Shown here: piece by piece, positions 23,876 to 32,694 of the stretch | Layout: the number at the start of each line of letters is the position of its first letter | Position numbering within the stretch: the first letter of the stretch is position 1 | NCBI GenBank assembly: GCA_947489195.1 | Contig: CANLCT010000043.1 | Span: 1 to 36,232 of the forward strand | Length of the DNA stretch: 36,232 nt | Source: an uncultured Aquimarina sp. | GTDB taxonomy: Bacteria > Bacteroidota > Bacteroidia > Flavobacteriales > Flavobacteriaceae | Reading direction: 5' to 3' | Position numbers and translations under genes: made by a program | The notes under the pieces: generated by a model | Database searches by the model: none | Told to the model about the DNA's origin: nothing | What the model saw: the letters and a program-made list of their open reading frames with translations, nothing else

Positions 23876-26830
23876 ATGAACTACGATTTTAAAGCCATAG
23901 AATCCAAATGGCAAGCATATTGGGAACAAAACCAGACTTTTAAGGCAAGTAACACTAGCAATAAACCAAAGTACTATACATTAGACATGTTTCCCTACCC
24001 TTCGGGAGCCGGATTACACGTAGGCCACCCCCTAGGTTATATTGCCAGTGATATTTACGCACGTTACAAACGCCACCAAGGTTTTAATGTATTGCACCCA
24101 CAAGGCTATGATTCCTTTGGATTACCCGCAGAACAATATGCCATACAAACAGGACAGCACCCCGCAATAACTACTCAAACCAATATTGCACGTTACCGTG
24201 AACAATTAGATAAAATTGGATTTTCATTTGACTGGAGTCGCGAGGTACAAACGAGTAGTCCTCAATATTACAAATGGACTCAATGGATTTTTGGTCAATT
24301 ATTCAATTCGTGGTACAACCTAGATACTAATAAAGCCGAAGCTATTGATACGCTTATCGCGAAGTTTGAATCTAGTGGAAACACAGAAATTAATGCCGTA
24401 TGTGATGAAGATATTGAAGTATTCTCCGAAATAGAATGGAAGGTTTTTCCAACAAAAAAACAACAAGAAATACTTTTACAATACCGTTTGGCCTATTTAG
24501 CAGAAACCGAAGTAAACTGGTGTCCAGTTTTAGGAACCGTTTTAGCAAATGATGAAATTGTTAATGGCGTTTCCGAGCGTGGTAGTCACCCTGTTGTACG
24601 TAAAAAAATGACACAGTGGAGTATGCGAATTTCTGCCTATGCCGAACGTATGCTTCAAGGTTTACATGGCTTAGATTGGACCGAAAGCATTAAAGAAACT
24701 CAACGCAATTGGATCGGAAAATCTGTTGGCGCCTCTGTTACTTTTGATGTTCAAAATTCGGATAAAAAAATTGAAGTATTTACCACAAGACCCGATACCA
24801 TTTTTGGAGTTAGTTTTATGACTATAGCACCAGAACATCCATTGGTTGACGAAATTACTACCCCAAAAAATAAAGAAGCCGTTAATGCATACGTCAAAAC
24901 TACGGCTAAACGTAGCGAACGCGAACGTATGGCAGATGTAAAAACCATTTCGGGAGTATTTACAGGTAGTTATGCCGAGCACCCAATTAGCAAAAAACGC
25001 ATCCCAATATGGATAGGCGATTACGTATTGGCTAGCTATGGTACTGGAGCCGTTATGGCAGTGCCTTGTGGTGATCAACGTGATCATGATTTTGCTACTC
25101 ATTTTGATATTCCAATCATTAATATTTTTAAGGATGTTGATGTTACTAGTGAAGCTTATACCGACAAAGTAAATGCCGTTATTGCAAATTCAGATTTTTT
25201 AGATGGCTTATCGCCAAAAGAAGCCACTAAAGTATTGATCAAAACATTAGAATCTTTAGGTTGCGGTCAAGGAAAGACAAACTACCGTTTGCGCGATGCT
25301 GTTTTTAGTCGTCAGCGTTATTGGGGAGAACCTTTTCCTATTTATTATGTAGATGGAATGCCACAGCTTATAAGCAACAAGCATTTACCTATCAATTTAC
25401 CCGAAGTAGAAAAATATTTACCTACCGAAGAAGGAGAACCGCCTTTGGGTAGAGCCACTACTTGGGCTTGGGATACCCAAAACAATGAGGTTGTTTCCAA
25501 TAAAAAAATAAACCACACTAATGTATTTCCTTTAGAATTAAATACCATGCCAGGTTGGGCAGGTAGCTCTTGGTATTTATTCCGTTACATGGATGCACAA
25601 AATGATACCGAATTCGCTTCCGCGGAAGCTTTACAGTATTGGAAAAATGTAGACTTATATGTGGGAGGTAGTGAGCATGGAACAGGCCATTTATTATACA
25701 GTCGCTTTTGGACAAAATTTTTACATGACCGTGGTTACCTTACGGTAGAAGAACCTTTCCAAAAAATGATCAATCAAGGGATGATTTTGGGGACTTCTGC
25801 TTTTGTTTATAAAGCCTTACCCTTTGTAAAAACAGGATGTAGTCTTGATGATGGTAGTGCCGAAGATCTAACCAAAAAGATTCCTTCCATTTTTGTTTCA
25901 AAAAGTGCATTTACATCTGATGATGAATTTGAGGAATTAGTACTCAACTATTTATTAGATAATAAAATTATAAGCAGTTTAGATATTGATATCTTAACTA
26001 TTGCTAAAAGCGCTATTCACAGCGATGTTTCTTTTATAAACGCTTCTGATGAATTAGACATAGCCGCTTTTAAAAACTGGAGAGCAGATTTTAAAGAGGC
26101 TCAATTTATTTTAAAAGATGGCAAATACATTGTGGGTCGCGAGGTTGAAAAAATGTCGAAATCCAAATTCAACGTAGTCAATCCCGATGATATTTGTGAA
26201 CAATACGGAGCCGATACTTTACGCTTGTACGAAATGTTTTTAGGCCCATTAGAGCAAGCCAAACCTTGGAACACTGCTGGTATAACTGGGGTTCATAATT
26301 TCCTTAAAAAATTATGGAAGTTATATATGGGCGAAAATGACGTAAAATTTACTGATGCTGCACCCACAAAAGATAATTTAAAAACGCTACATAAAACCAT
26401 AAAAAAAGTAGTTGAGGATATCGAAAACTTTTCTTTCAACACCTCGGTAAGTACTTTTATGATTGCTGTAAATGAATTGAGTGCTCAAAAATGTACTAGT
26501 AAAGAAATTTTACAACCTTTGGCTGTTTTAATATCACCTTATGCACCACATATTGCTGAAGAATTATGGAGTTTATTAGGGAGTACCGAATCTATTTCGA
26601 CAGCTACATTCCCTATTTTTGAAGCTTCTCATTTGGTAGAAAGCGCTAAGGAATATCCAGTTTCATTTAATGGAAAAATGCGTTTTAAGCTTGAGTTGCC
26701 ATTAGATATGTCTAAAGACGACATTGAAAAAGTAGTTATGGCTCATGAAAAAACACAAAAACAATTGGATGGTCGTACGCCTAAAAAAGTAATTATTGTT
26801 CCCGGAAAAATTATAAATATTGTTGGCTAA
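23876..26830 (+). CDS. leuS: Leucyl-tRNA synthetase
   Basis: The protein has 984 residues, longer than the E. coli enzyme (860). The HIGH-type motif HVGH is at 48-51 within PYPSGAGLHVGHPLGY. The editing domain includes the T-rich VFTTRPDTIFGVSF segment, and KMSKS is at 759-763. The distance between NQGMILG and KMSKS is about 125 residues, so the leucine-specific region carries an insertion (DDGSAEDLTKKIPSIFVSKS onward). There is another expansion before ETEVNWCPVLG, near residues 150-200. Long LeuS forms are, to my knowledge, normal for Bacteroidota. It charges tRNA-Leu and edits mischarged products. Its stop overlaps the start of the SemiSWEET gene by one base. Confidence 0.97.
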   Translation: MNYDFKAIESKWQAYWEQNQTFKASNTSNKPKYYTLDMFPYPSGAGLHVGHPLGYIASDIYARYKRHQGFNVLHPQGYDSFGLPAEQYAIQTGQHPAITTQTNIARYREQLDKIGFSFDWSREVQTSSPQYYKWTQWIFGQLFNSWYNLDTNKAEAIDTLIAKFESSGNTEINAVCDEDIEVFSEIEWKVFPTKKQQEILLQYRLAYLAETEVNWCPVLGTVLANDEIVNGVSERGSHPVVRKKMTQWSMRISAYAERMLQGLHGLDWTESIKETQRNWIGKSVGASVTFDVQNSDKKIEVFTTRPDTIFGVSFMTIAPEHPLVDEITTPKNKEAVNAYVKTTAKRSERERMADVKTISGVFTGSYAEHPISKKRIPIWIGDYVLASYGTGAVMAVPCGDQRDHDFATHFDIPIINIFKDVDVTSEAYTDKVNAVIANSDFLDGLSPKEATKVLIKTLESLGCGQGKTNYRLRDAVFSRQRYWGEPFPIYYVDGMPQLISNKHLPINLPEVEKYLPTEEGEPPLGRATTWAWDTQNNEVVSNKKINHTNVFPLELNTMPGWAGSSWYLFRYMDAQNDTEFASAEALQYWKNVDLYVGGSEHGTGHLLYSRFWTKFLHDRGYLTVEEPFQKMINQGMILGTSAFVYKALPFVKTGCSLDDGSAEDLTKKIPSIFVSKSAFTSDDEFEELVLNYLLDNKIISSLDIDILTIAKSAIHSDVSFINASDELDIAAFKNWRADFKEAQFILKDGKYIVGREVEKMSKSKFNVVNPDDICEQYGADTLRLYEMFLGPLEQAKPWNTAGITGVHNFLKKLWKLYMGENDVKFTDAAPTKDNLKTLHKTIKKVVEDIENFSFNTSVSTFMIAVNELSAQKCTSKEILQPLAVLISPYAPHIAEELWSLLGSTESISTATFPIFEASHLVESAKEYPVSFNGKMRFKLELPLDMSKDDIEKVVMAHEKTQKQLDGRTPKKVIIVPGKIINIVG

Positions 26831-27090
26831 TGCATACAGACATCATTGAAATCATTGGCACTATTGCTGCCATATTAACCACGGGGTCATTTTTGCCACA
26901 GGTATACCAAACATGGAAAACAAAATCAACAGAAAGTCTTTCTTTACCTATGTTTTCTATGTTTTTTACAGGTGTATGTTTATGGGTATATTACGCCTTT
27001 AAAATTGAAAGCATGCCACTGCTAATTGCCAATGGCATTACCGCTATTTGTTCTGGTGCATTATTGTTTTTTAAATTAAAGTATAAATAA
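26830..27090 (+). CDS. SemiSWEET-family small sugar transporter
   Basis: The protein has 86 residues forming one three-helix bundle: about 5-25, 40-58 and 65-84. The PQ-loop motif GSFLPQVYQTWKTKS has Pro23-Gln24 in helix 1, followed by SLSLPMFSMFFTGVCLWVYY. SemiSWEETs work as homodimers moving sugars across the inner membrane by facilitated diffusion; the substrate here cannot be read from sequence. The TAATG overlap couples it to leuS, probably a matter of transcription rather than shared function. A strong terminator follows. Confidence 0.93.
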   Translation: MHTDIIEIIGTIAAILTTGSFLPQVYQTWKTKSTESLSLPMFSMFFTGVCLWVYYAFKIESMPLLIANGITAICSGALLFFKLKYK

Positions 27091-27126
27091 ACCTATCACC
27101 AATTAAATACCCAAAAAGACACATCT

Positions 27127-27168
27127 AAGCTGAGTTTTATTTTAAGAATAAAACTCAGCTTTTTTTAT
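27127..27168 (+). terminator. Intrinsic terminator of the leuS operon
   Basis: AAGCTGAGTTTTATT (27127-27141), loop TTAAG, AATAAAACTCAGCTT (27147-27161), then a T-run. Confidence 0.93.
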
Positions 27169-27436
27169 TAAAAAACACAAATCAAAATGACTAAATAAAC
27201 CAAATTTAACATAAAATGCATTCAAAAAATATATTTAAAACTTTATGAAGCCCAAAAAAATCAATTTTTCTTAAATACTGAATTAATTTTTAACCTCTTT
27301 TTTTTCAAAAAAATCATTTTAAAACTTTAAATCTGATTAATTACTAATTTTAAAACCACTTATATTTCAAATTATTAATAATTGGATATTAGGCATAAAA
27401 TAAGTGTTAAATAATCAAAATAGGCTTTTCTGTTTT

Positions 27437-27460
27437 TTAAATTTATTGCAATAAATTTAA
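27437..27460. promoter_or_regulatory. Perfect 24-bp palindrome before alanine dehydrogenase
   Basis: TTAAATTTATTG is followed at once by its exact inverse CAATAAATTTAA. It ends 11 bases before the ald start codon. The size and position fit an operator for a dimeric regulator such as an Lrp/AsnC-family protein, which controls ald in other bacteria; no regulator gene is nearby. The rest of the 380-base upstream gap (27091-27471) is AT-rich and featureless apart from the leuS terminator. Confidence 0.6.
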
Positions 27461-27471
27461 TCTATTAACTT

Positions 27472-28602
27472 ATGATTATTGGTGTTCCCAAGGAAATAAA
27501 AAATAACGAAAACAGAGTGGGACTTACTCCTAGCGGAGTTGTTGAATTAGTTAAAAACTCTCACACGGTGTATATTCAATCAGATGCTGGTAAAGCAAGT
27601 GGGTTTTATGATAATCAATACATAGCTGCAGGTGCCAAAATACTTCTAGCTATTGAAGATATTTACCATGTTTCTGAAATGATTATAAAGGTAAAAGAAC
27701 CTATTGAAAAAGAATATAGCCTTATAAAACAAGGGCAAATTGTATTTACATATTTTCATTTTGCCTCAAATAAAAAGCTTACCCAAGCCATGGTAAATTC
27801 TGGTGCCATTTGTATAGCTTACGAAACTGTGGAAGAAAATGATCGTTCGCTACCCCTACTTGTTCCAATGAGCGAAGTAGCCGGGCGGATGTCAATCCAA
27901 CAAGGAGCAAAATTTTTAGAAAAACCCTTACAAGGCAAAGGAATTTTACTTGGTGGAGTTCCAGGCGTCCCTCCTGCAAAAGTATTAATCATTGGCGGTG
28001 GTGTTGTAGGAACCCAAGCTGCTAAAATGGCGGCTGGCATGGGAGCTTCGGTAAACATATTAGACATTGATATGAAACGCCTACGTTATTTGGATGATGT
28101 AATGCCTGCAAATGTAACTACCGAATTTTCGAGTGCCTATACCATTGAAAAAAATATAAAAGAAGCTGATTTGATCATTGGCAGTATTTTAATTCCAGGA
28201 GCCAAAGCACCTAAATTAGTTACCGCTGATATGTTAAAAAAGATGAGTCCGGGAACAGTACTCGTTGATGTGGCCGTTGATCAAGGTGGTTGTTTTGAAA
28301 CAACCAAACCAACAACACATGAAAACCCAACTTATATTATTGATGGTATCGTACATTATTCCGTAGCAAATATACCTGGCGCCGTACCTTATACCTCAAC
28401 ATTAGCCTTAACAAATGTTACGATTAACTATGCCTTGCAAATAGCAAATAAAGGATGGTCTAAAGCCTGTTCAGAAAATACAGCTTTAAAAAAAGGTTTA
28501 AATATCATTAACGGAAAAATTGTATATCCCGCTATTGCAAAAGCATTTGAATTAAACTATACTAAAGTAGATTCTTTTGGAGAGCCCCCTGTAGTTGCAT
28601 AG
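27472..28602 (+). CDS. ald: Alanine dehydrogenase
   Basis: The protein has 376 residues, the family length. The N-terminus MIIGVPKEIKNNENRVGLTP is diagnostic. The catalytic residues are Lys75 (IIKVKEP) and His96 (YFHFAS). The Rossmann motif is IIGGGVVGTQAAKMAAGMGA, and the conserved aspartate lies in VDVAVDQGGCFETT. It converts L-alanine and NAD+ to pyruvate, ammonia and NADH reversibly, linking amino acid use to central metabolism. It is a single gene directly behind a perfect palindrome that probably regulates it. Confidence 0.96.
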   Translation: MIIGVPKEIKNNENRVGLTPSGVVELVKNSHTVYIQSDAGKASGFYDNQYIAAGAKILLAIEDIYHVSEMIIKVKEPIEKEYSLIKQGQIVFTYFHFASNKKLTQAMVNSGAICIAYETVEENDRSLPLLVPMSEVAGRMSIQQGAKFLEKPLQGKGILLGGVPGVPPAKVLIIGGGVVGTQAAKMAAGMGASVNILDIDMKRLRYLDDVMPANVTTEFSSAYTIEKNIKEADLIIGSILIPGAKAPKLVTADMLKKMSPGTVLVDVAVDQGGCFETTKPTTHENPTYIIDGIVHYSVANIPGAVPYTSTLALTNVTINYALQIANKGWSKACSENTALKKGLNIINGKIVYPAIAKAFELNYTKVDSFGEPPVVA

Positions 28603-28622
28603 AAAATTATACCGTATATTAA

Positions 28623-28672
28623 TATCAATTATAATTAATTGTATCCTTCGACTCAATTAATTATAATTGATA
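28623..28672. promoter_or_regulatory. 19-bp inverted repeat, probable toxin-antitoxin operator
   Basis: The left arm (28623-28641) reads TATCAATTATAATTAATTG and the right arm (28654-28672) is its perfect inverse, with a 12-base spacer TATCCTTCGACT. It ends two bases before the antitoxin ATG. This is the expected place for autoregulation by the antitoxin. It could also form an RNA hairpin over the start codon region. Confidence 0.6.
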
Positions 28673-28674
28673 CA

Positions 28675-28899
28675 ATGGCAAATTATAAAAAACATATTAC
28701 ATCTGATCATCATATTTTATTAGGAAAGCCTATAATAAAAGGAACACGTATTACTGTTGAACTTATTTTAAAAAAACTTTCTGAAGGAGCTACAACTGAA
28801 GAAGTATCAGAACAATTCCACCTTAGTTTACTTAAAATATACGCTGCATTAGAATATGCTTCTGTAAGACTTGGTGATCGTGAAGAGTTTGTAGTATAA
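28675..28899 (+). CDS. DUF433-family antitoxin
   Basis: The protein has 74 residues from ATG 28675. A longer frame starts at TTG 28639 but runs through the inverted repeat, so I reject it. The family core is clear: GKPIIKGTRITVELILKKLS, EGATTEEVSEQF, LLKIYAALEYASVRLGDREE. DUF433 proteins are small winged-helix-like DNA-binding antitoxins paired with PIN-like DUF5615 toxins. The toxin gene begins 7 bases after this stop, but its frame is broken. The 19-bp inverted repeat directly upstream fits autoregulation. Part of an orphan accessory module between ald and the Zn-peptidase gene. Confidence 0.9.
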   Translation: MANYKKHITSDHHILLGKPIIKGTRITVELILKKLSEGATTEEVSEQFHLSLLKIYAALEYASVRLGDREEFVV

Positions 28900-28906
28900 T
28901 ATTATT

Positions 28907-29258
28907 ATGATACTTGCTGACGAAAATATACCCCCATAGCCTAATTCACAAATTAAGAGGTAAAAACATCAATTTTTTTTCCATTTATGAAGACAATAGA
29001 GGGGTTTCAGACGCTGATATTATTGAACTCTCAAAAAACCTTCCTAAAATTATATTAACTGAAGATAAAGATTTTGGTGAATGTGTATTTGCTCATAATG
29101 CCAAATCTATAAGTGTTATTTTTTTAAGATATTCCTTTTCTGATCTGGCTAGTATCACTCAAGTTATAATAAAATTAATAAAAAAAGAGAACATGAATCT
29201 CTTCAGATTATTTGTAACAGTTACTACAGAAAGAATACGTTATAGATCAATTAAATAA
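28907..29258 (+). pseudogene. DUF5615-type PIN-like toxin with a one-base frameshift in a C5 run
   Basis: From ATG 28907 the frame reads MILADENIPP and then hits TAG at 28937-28939. If one C is removed from CCCCC (28931-28935) it reads through as MILADENIPHSLIHKLRGKN and on to the stop at 29256-29258, about 116 residues. The family's acidic residues are all there: ADEN near the start, GVSDADIIELS in the middle, ILTEDKDFGE after it. The C-terminal part (FLRYSFSDLASITQVIIKLI) is intact. The downstream frame could start only at a poor TTG (28914), which would lose the ADEN residues. The options are a recent inactivating mutation, phase variation in the C-run, or a sequencing error. The antitoxin upstream is intact. 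Confidence 0.85.
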
Positions 29259-29351
29259 ATACAAAAGCAAAAGATCTACTCAATTACATCATTTAATCCT
29301 AACTACGAATTAGAAAATCTTTCGTACATTTAAGTATAAAAATTTAAAATC

Positions 29352-30050
29352 ATGATTGGTTATTATGTAATTGCAGGACTTATCTTTTTAGTGAGTTCAT
29401 TTGTTAGCAAAAAACTTAAGAGCAAGTTTAAAAAATACTCTGAATTATCTCTTCAAAATGGCATGAGTGGTGCCGAAATTGCTGAAAAAATGTTACGTGA
29501 TAATGGTATTCGGGATGTGGATGTTATTTCTACCCCTGGTATGCTAACAGATCACTACAATCCACAAAACAAAACAGTCAACCTAAGCGAAGGGGTTTAT
29601 AGCCAACGAAATGCTGCCGCAGCTGCAGTTGCAGCTCATGAGGTTGGTCATGCGGTACAACATGCCCAAGCATATCAATGGCTACAAATGCGTTCTAAAA
29701 TTGTACCTGTAGTAGGTATAGCCAGTAAGTTTTCGAACATTATACTTATGGTAGGTATTGGAATGTCAGCTACAGGAAATGCATTAGGGAACACTATTTT
29801 CTTGGTAGGAATATTACTTTTTGCTGTTACTACCGCGTTTACTTTTATTACCCTACCAGTAGAATATGATGCAAGTAATAGAGCCTTAGCTTGGTTAGAA
29901 AGCTCTCCCGGTATGCTAAATAGAGAAGAACACGCCGCAGCTAAAGATGCTTTAAAATGGGCTGCACGCACCTACTTGGTAGCCGCTCTGGGATCACTAG
30001 CTACATTGATGTACTTTGTACTTCGTTATATGGGGAACTCTAGAGATTAA
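29352..30050 (+). CDS. Zinc metallopeptidase, YugP-like (Zn_peptidase_2)
   Basis: The protein has 232 residues. A first membrane segment lies at about 2-18, the zinc-binding HEVGH at 96-100 within AAAAVAAHEVGHAVQHAQAY, and hydrophobic helices at about 120-140, 145-170 and 205-225. LPVEYDASNRALAWLESS near 177-194 supplies the likely third ligand region. It matches the neutral zinc metallopeptidase family typified by B. subtilis YugP, whose substrate is unknown. The active site probably faces the cytoplasm or membrane interface. It ends two bases from the convergent saccharopine-dehydrogenase-like gene with no terminator between them. Confidence 0.9.
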   Translation: MIGYYVIAGLIFLVSSFVSKKLKSKFKKYSELSLQNGMSGAEIAEKMLRDNGIRDVDVISTPGMLTDHYNPQNKTVNLSEGVYSQRNAAAAAVAAHEVGHAVQHAQAYQWLQMRSKIVPVVGIASKFSNIILMVGIGMSATGNALGNTIFLVGILLFAVTTAFTFITLPVEYDASNRALAWLESSPGMLNREEHAAAKDALKWAARTYLVAALGSLATLMYFVLRYMGNSRD

Positions 30051-30052
30051 AT

Positions 30053-31369
30053 TTAAAACGCTTCAAAAAAAGAAATCCCTTTTTCTTTTAGCTGTTTTAA
30101 AACAGGAATATATATTATTGGATTAGTAGGTATTTGAACTCCTGTTAATCCAATTTTGTTTTTAAGCATAAGCCTAGCTGCTTCATACATAGGCAAACCT
30201 ACAGTTTTTGCCATTGCGGTATAGTGGCGATCTTCTCCCTCAACGTACAAAGATAAAATTTGCTTCTGCTTTACACCTTCTAGCTCATACTCCATTTCAT
30301 GAAGCATTACCACACAATCCAAATCTGTTTGGGTTAATTGCCATTCTTGTTCTAAAATAGATAATAAAATTTGGGCTGGTGTTCCTTCGGTAATACTCAA
30401 AAGAAATGTATCAGAAAAAAACTGAAGTTGGTCAAATTTATTAAAAACTGATGACTGTTTTTGCTCCTTAAATTGCTCACAAAATTGCCCCACAACATCC
30501 TTATTTTTATTCAAAAAATAATTCAAAAAATCTTTACGACTACTCTTCTGCGGAAGCTTTATAAAACTACTATTATCTGTCATTCCTAGTTGCACAAACA
30601 CATTCCAGGCCTTGCAAAAACCTATATGCCTCAACGTACCTCGATAGACTGTTTTACAATTTTCTAATCCGTATTTTTCTATGTAATTTAAACTATTCCG
30701 ATTGGGGTAACTATCATAAAAACCTGTTCCAACTTGAACCTTTTCAGTTTTATTAAAAATACTATGGTACAAAACTTTTTTCTCTTTTCCCTTCTGCAAA
30801 TAAGTTCCCCCTTCTGCTCCAGCAACAATAACATTAAAAGGATTCCATGTAAACTTGTAATTCCAAGCATCCACGTCTTTTGGTTTTTTAACCAAACCAC
30901 CGGTATGTGATTTAAAAGAAACCAGCCTTCCTCCTCTTTTTTTGATAGTAGCTATTGCTTGCATAGCACTCATATGATCAAGTCCAGGATCCAGACCCAT
31001 TTCATTTAAAAATAAAACACCTTTTCTTTCTGCCTTTTCATGCAATTGCTTCATTTGCTCACTTACGTAAGAAGCCGTAAGTAAATTTTTGGTATACTTT
31101 AAACAAAGCTCGGCTATTTGAATATGTAAACTGGCCGGAAGCATTGATATTACAAGGCCGTTATTTTCAATTAATTTTTCAATTACCAAAGTATCTGTAA
31201 CATCAAAAACCTTTAAATAGGTGTTTTTATGTTTGACCAATTCTTTGGGCAGTTCAGAAAAATTAAGCGCAACCAAAGTGAGTTTACAATCTAAATCTCC
31301 TTGCAATTGTTTAATTAAGTAAACACTTGATTTACCGGCACCAAAAATTACAATGTTATGCACACACAT
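30053..31369 (-). CDS. Saccharopine dehydrogenase-family protein (LYS9-like)
   Basis: The protein has 438 residues. The N-terminal Rossmann motif NIVIFGAGKSSVYLIKQL is at about 4-21. The LNEMGLDPGLDHMSAMQAI segment near 120-138 and KSHTGGLVKKPKDVDAWNYK near 155-173 are typical of C-terminal-type saccharopine reductases, and the catalytic domain extends to the end (GVQIPTNPIIYIPVLKQL). The family interconverts saccharopine with glutamate and aminoadipate semialdehyde using NAD(P); whether this protein acts in lysine degradation here is inferred, since no LKR partner is present. A -7 element TACCTTTG lies upstream. Confidence 0.88.
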   Translation of the reverse strand: MCVHNIVIFGAGKSSVYLIKQLQGDLDCKLTLVALNFSELPKELVKHKNTYLKVFDVTDTLVIEKLIENNGLVISMLPASLHIQIAELCLKYTKNLLTASYVSEQMKQLHEKAERKGVLFLNEMGLDPGLDHMSAMQAIATIKKRGGRLVSFKSHTGGLVKKPKDVDAWNYKFTWNPFNVIVAGAEGGTYLQKGKEKKVLYHSIFNKTEKVQVGTGFYDSYPNRNSLNYIEKYGLENCKTVYRGTLRHIGFCKAWNVFVQLGMTDNSSFIKLPQKSSRKDFLNYFLNKNKDVVGQFCEQFKEQKQSSVFNKFDQLQFFSDTFLLSITEGTPAQILLSILEQEWQLTQTDLDCVVMLHEMEYELEGVKQKQILSLYVEGEDRHYTAMAKTVGLPMYEAARLMLKNKIGLTGVQIPTNPIIYIPVLKQLKEKGISFFEAF

Positions 31370-31421
31370 ATTTTAGTATTTTTGAAGAACACTATTTTTA
31401 AAAATAGTTTTTTTAAGCCCA

Positions 31422-31429
31422 CAAAGGTA
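31422..31429 (-). promoter_or_regulatory. -7 promoter element of the saccharopine-dehydrogenase-like gene
   Basis: On the minus strand this is TACCTTTG, an exact TAnnTTTG match, 53 bases before the ATG. The leader carries an 18-bp AT palindrome (ACTATTTTTAAAAATAGT, 31391-31408). Confidence 0.5.
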
Positions 31430-31440
31430 ATTAAGTCATT

Positions 31441-31833
31441 ATGGAAAAACAGTCAAAAATTAGTTTAATCACCGCAAGTATTTTTGGAATTCTTGGAGTA
31501 ATACTGGGCGCTTTTGCTGCTCATGGGTTACAAGCCATTTTAACCGACATACAAATTGATTCTTTTCAAACTGGTGTTCGTTACCAATTTTATCAAGCAT
31601 TTTTCTTGTTATTTGTTGGAAACACAAATTATTTACTTCCTAAACAAAAAAAAATTATCTGGTTACTTAGCTTAATTGGAATTTGTCTTTTTTCTGGATC
31701 AATTTACCTTCTTAATTTAGATGAGCATTTAATTGGTCAAAACTTAAAAGCCATAGCAATTGCCACTCCAATTGGAGGATTTTTTTTAATAGCAGCTTGG
31801 GGTTATTTATTAGCTAGCTTCTTGAAAAAATAA
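31441..31833 (+). CDS. DUF423 membrane protein
   Basis: The protein has 130 residues with four hydrophobic helices at about 8-28, 44-62, 70-88 and 100-128. The family hallmark FGILGVILGAFAAHGLQAIL is in helix 1, and FQTGVRYQFYQAFFLL follows. DUF423 (YgdD/YwdK-like) proteins are small inner membrane proteins of unknown function. It is divergent from the saccharopine-dehydrogenase-like gene with a 71-base gap and convergent with hemD across a terminator. Confidence 0.92.
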   Translation: MEKQSKISLITASIFGILGVILGAFAAHGLQAILTDIQIDSFQTGVRYQFYQAFFLLFVGNTNYLLPKQKKIIWLLSLIGICLFSGSIYLLNLDEHLIGQNLKAIAIATPIGGFFLIAAWGYLLASFLKK

Positions 31834-31875
31834 CATTTTACTTTAGTGCTCTTTTAAACGGTATAATTTTAAAAA

Positions 31876-31905
31876 GTAAAACCCCATCAAATGATAGGGT
31901 TTTAC
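31876..31905. terminator. Bidirectional terminator between DUF423 and hemD
   Basis: GTAAAACCC (31876-31884) pairs with GGGTTTTAC (31897-31905). An inner stem ATCA/TGAT follows after one mismatch. A-runs flank the left side and T-rich sequence the right. Confidence 0.85.
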
Positions 31906-31924
31906 ATATTTATTAAAAAATATA

Positions 31925-32692
31925 TTATTTTTTATTTACTTCATTAATGTATTTTTTAAGCGCCATTGTCATCGATGGTGTTTCGGGGGTAGGTGCTTGA
32001 ATATTACATACTAAACCATGTGCTTCTGCGGCTTTAATTGTAGAATTTCCAAATACAGCAATGCGTGTTTTGTTTTGCTGAAAATCTGGAAAGTTTTCAA
32101 ATAAAGACTTAATTCCAGATGGACTAAAAAACACCAATACATCATAAAAAACATCGCGTAAATCGGATAAATCACTTACTACTGTTTTATAAAAAACAGC
32201 TTGCTTCCAATTTACTTTTAAATCATCAAGTATTTTAGGTACTTCTGGCTTTAACTGATCAGAAGATGGTAATAAAAATGATTCTGTTTTATATTTTTTT
32301 ATCAAAGGTGATAAATCTGCAAAGGTACGCTTACCTACATAAATCTTACGTTTACGATACACCACATACTTTTGCAAGTAATAAGCTACTGCTTCACTTT
32401 GGCAAAAATACTTTAAGCTATCTGGCACTTTAAATCGCATTTCTTCGGCAATTCTGAAGAAATGATCCACTGCATTTCTACTTGTTAAAATAATTGCAGT
32501 AAACTTAGATAAATCAATTTTCTGATTTCTAACTTCTTTAGATTCAACCCCTTCAACATGAATAAATGGAACAAAATCTATTTTAACACGTTGTCTTTCT
32601 TCTAATTCAAAATAGGGCGAATTTTCCACTTTAGGTTCTGGTTGAGAAACCAAAATCGTTTTCACTTTCATAGACTCTAATGTTTTCGTCAT
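31925..32692 (-). CDS. hemD: Uroporphyrinogen-III synthase
   Basis: The protein has 255 residues from ATG 32692, two bases after the DUF4271 stop; an earlier in-frame ATG at 32716 lies inside that gene and is less likely. The Bacteroidota form begins MKVKTILVSQPEPKVENSPY a few residues in. Two alpha/beta lobes are visible: lobe one with AIILTSRNAVDHFF, lobe two with DVLVFFSPSGIKSLFENF and RIAVFGNSTIKAAEAHGL. It closes hydroxymethylbilane to uroporphyrinogen III for haem synthesis. The DUF4271-hemD pair is a recurrent flavobacterial arrangement. No other haem genes lie in the window. Confidence 0.92.
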   Translation of the reverse strand: MTKTLESMKVKTILVSQPEPKVENSPYFELEERQRVKIDFVPFIHVEGVESKEVRNQKIDLSKFTAIILTSRNAVDHFFRIAEEMRFKVPDSLKYFCQSEAVAYYLQKYVVYRKRKIYVGKRTFADLSPLIKKYKTESFLLPSSDQLKPEVPKILDDLKVNWKQAVFYKTVVSDLSDLRDVFYDVLVFFSPSGIKSLFENFPDFQQNKTRIAVFGNSTIKAAEAHGLVCNIQAPTPETPSMTMALKKYINEVNKK

Positions 32693-32694
32693 AA

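Noticed and set aside
24671..25102. 143-residue open frame antisense to leuS
   Set aside because: Shadow of the leuS frame; Cys/His/Tyr-rich composition and no family features.
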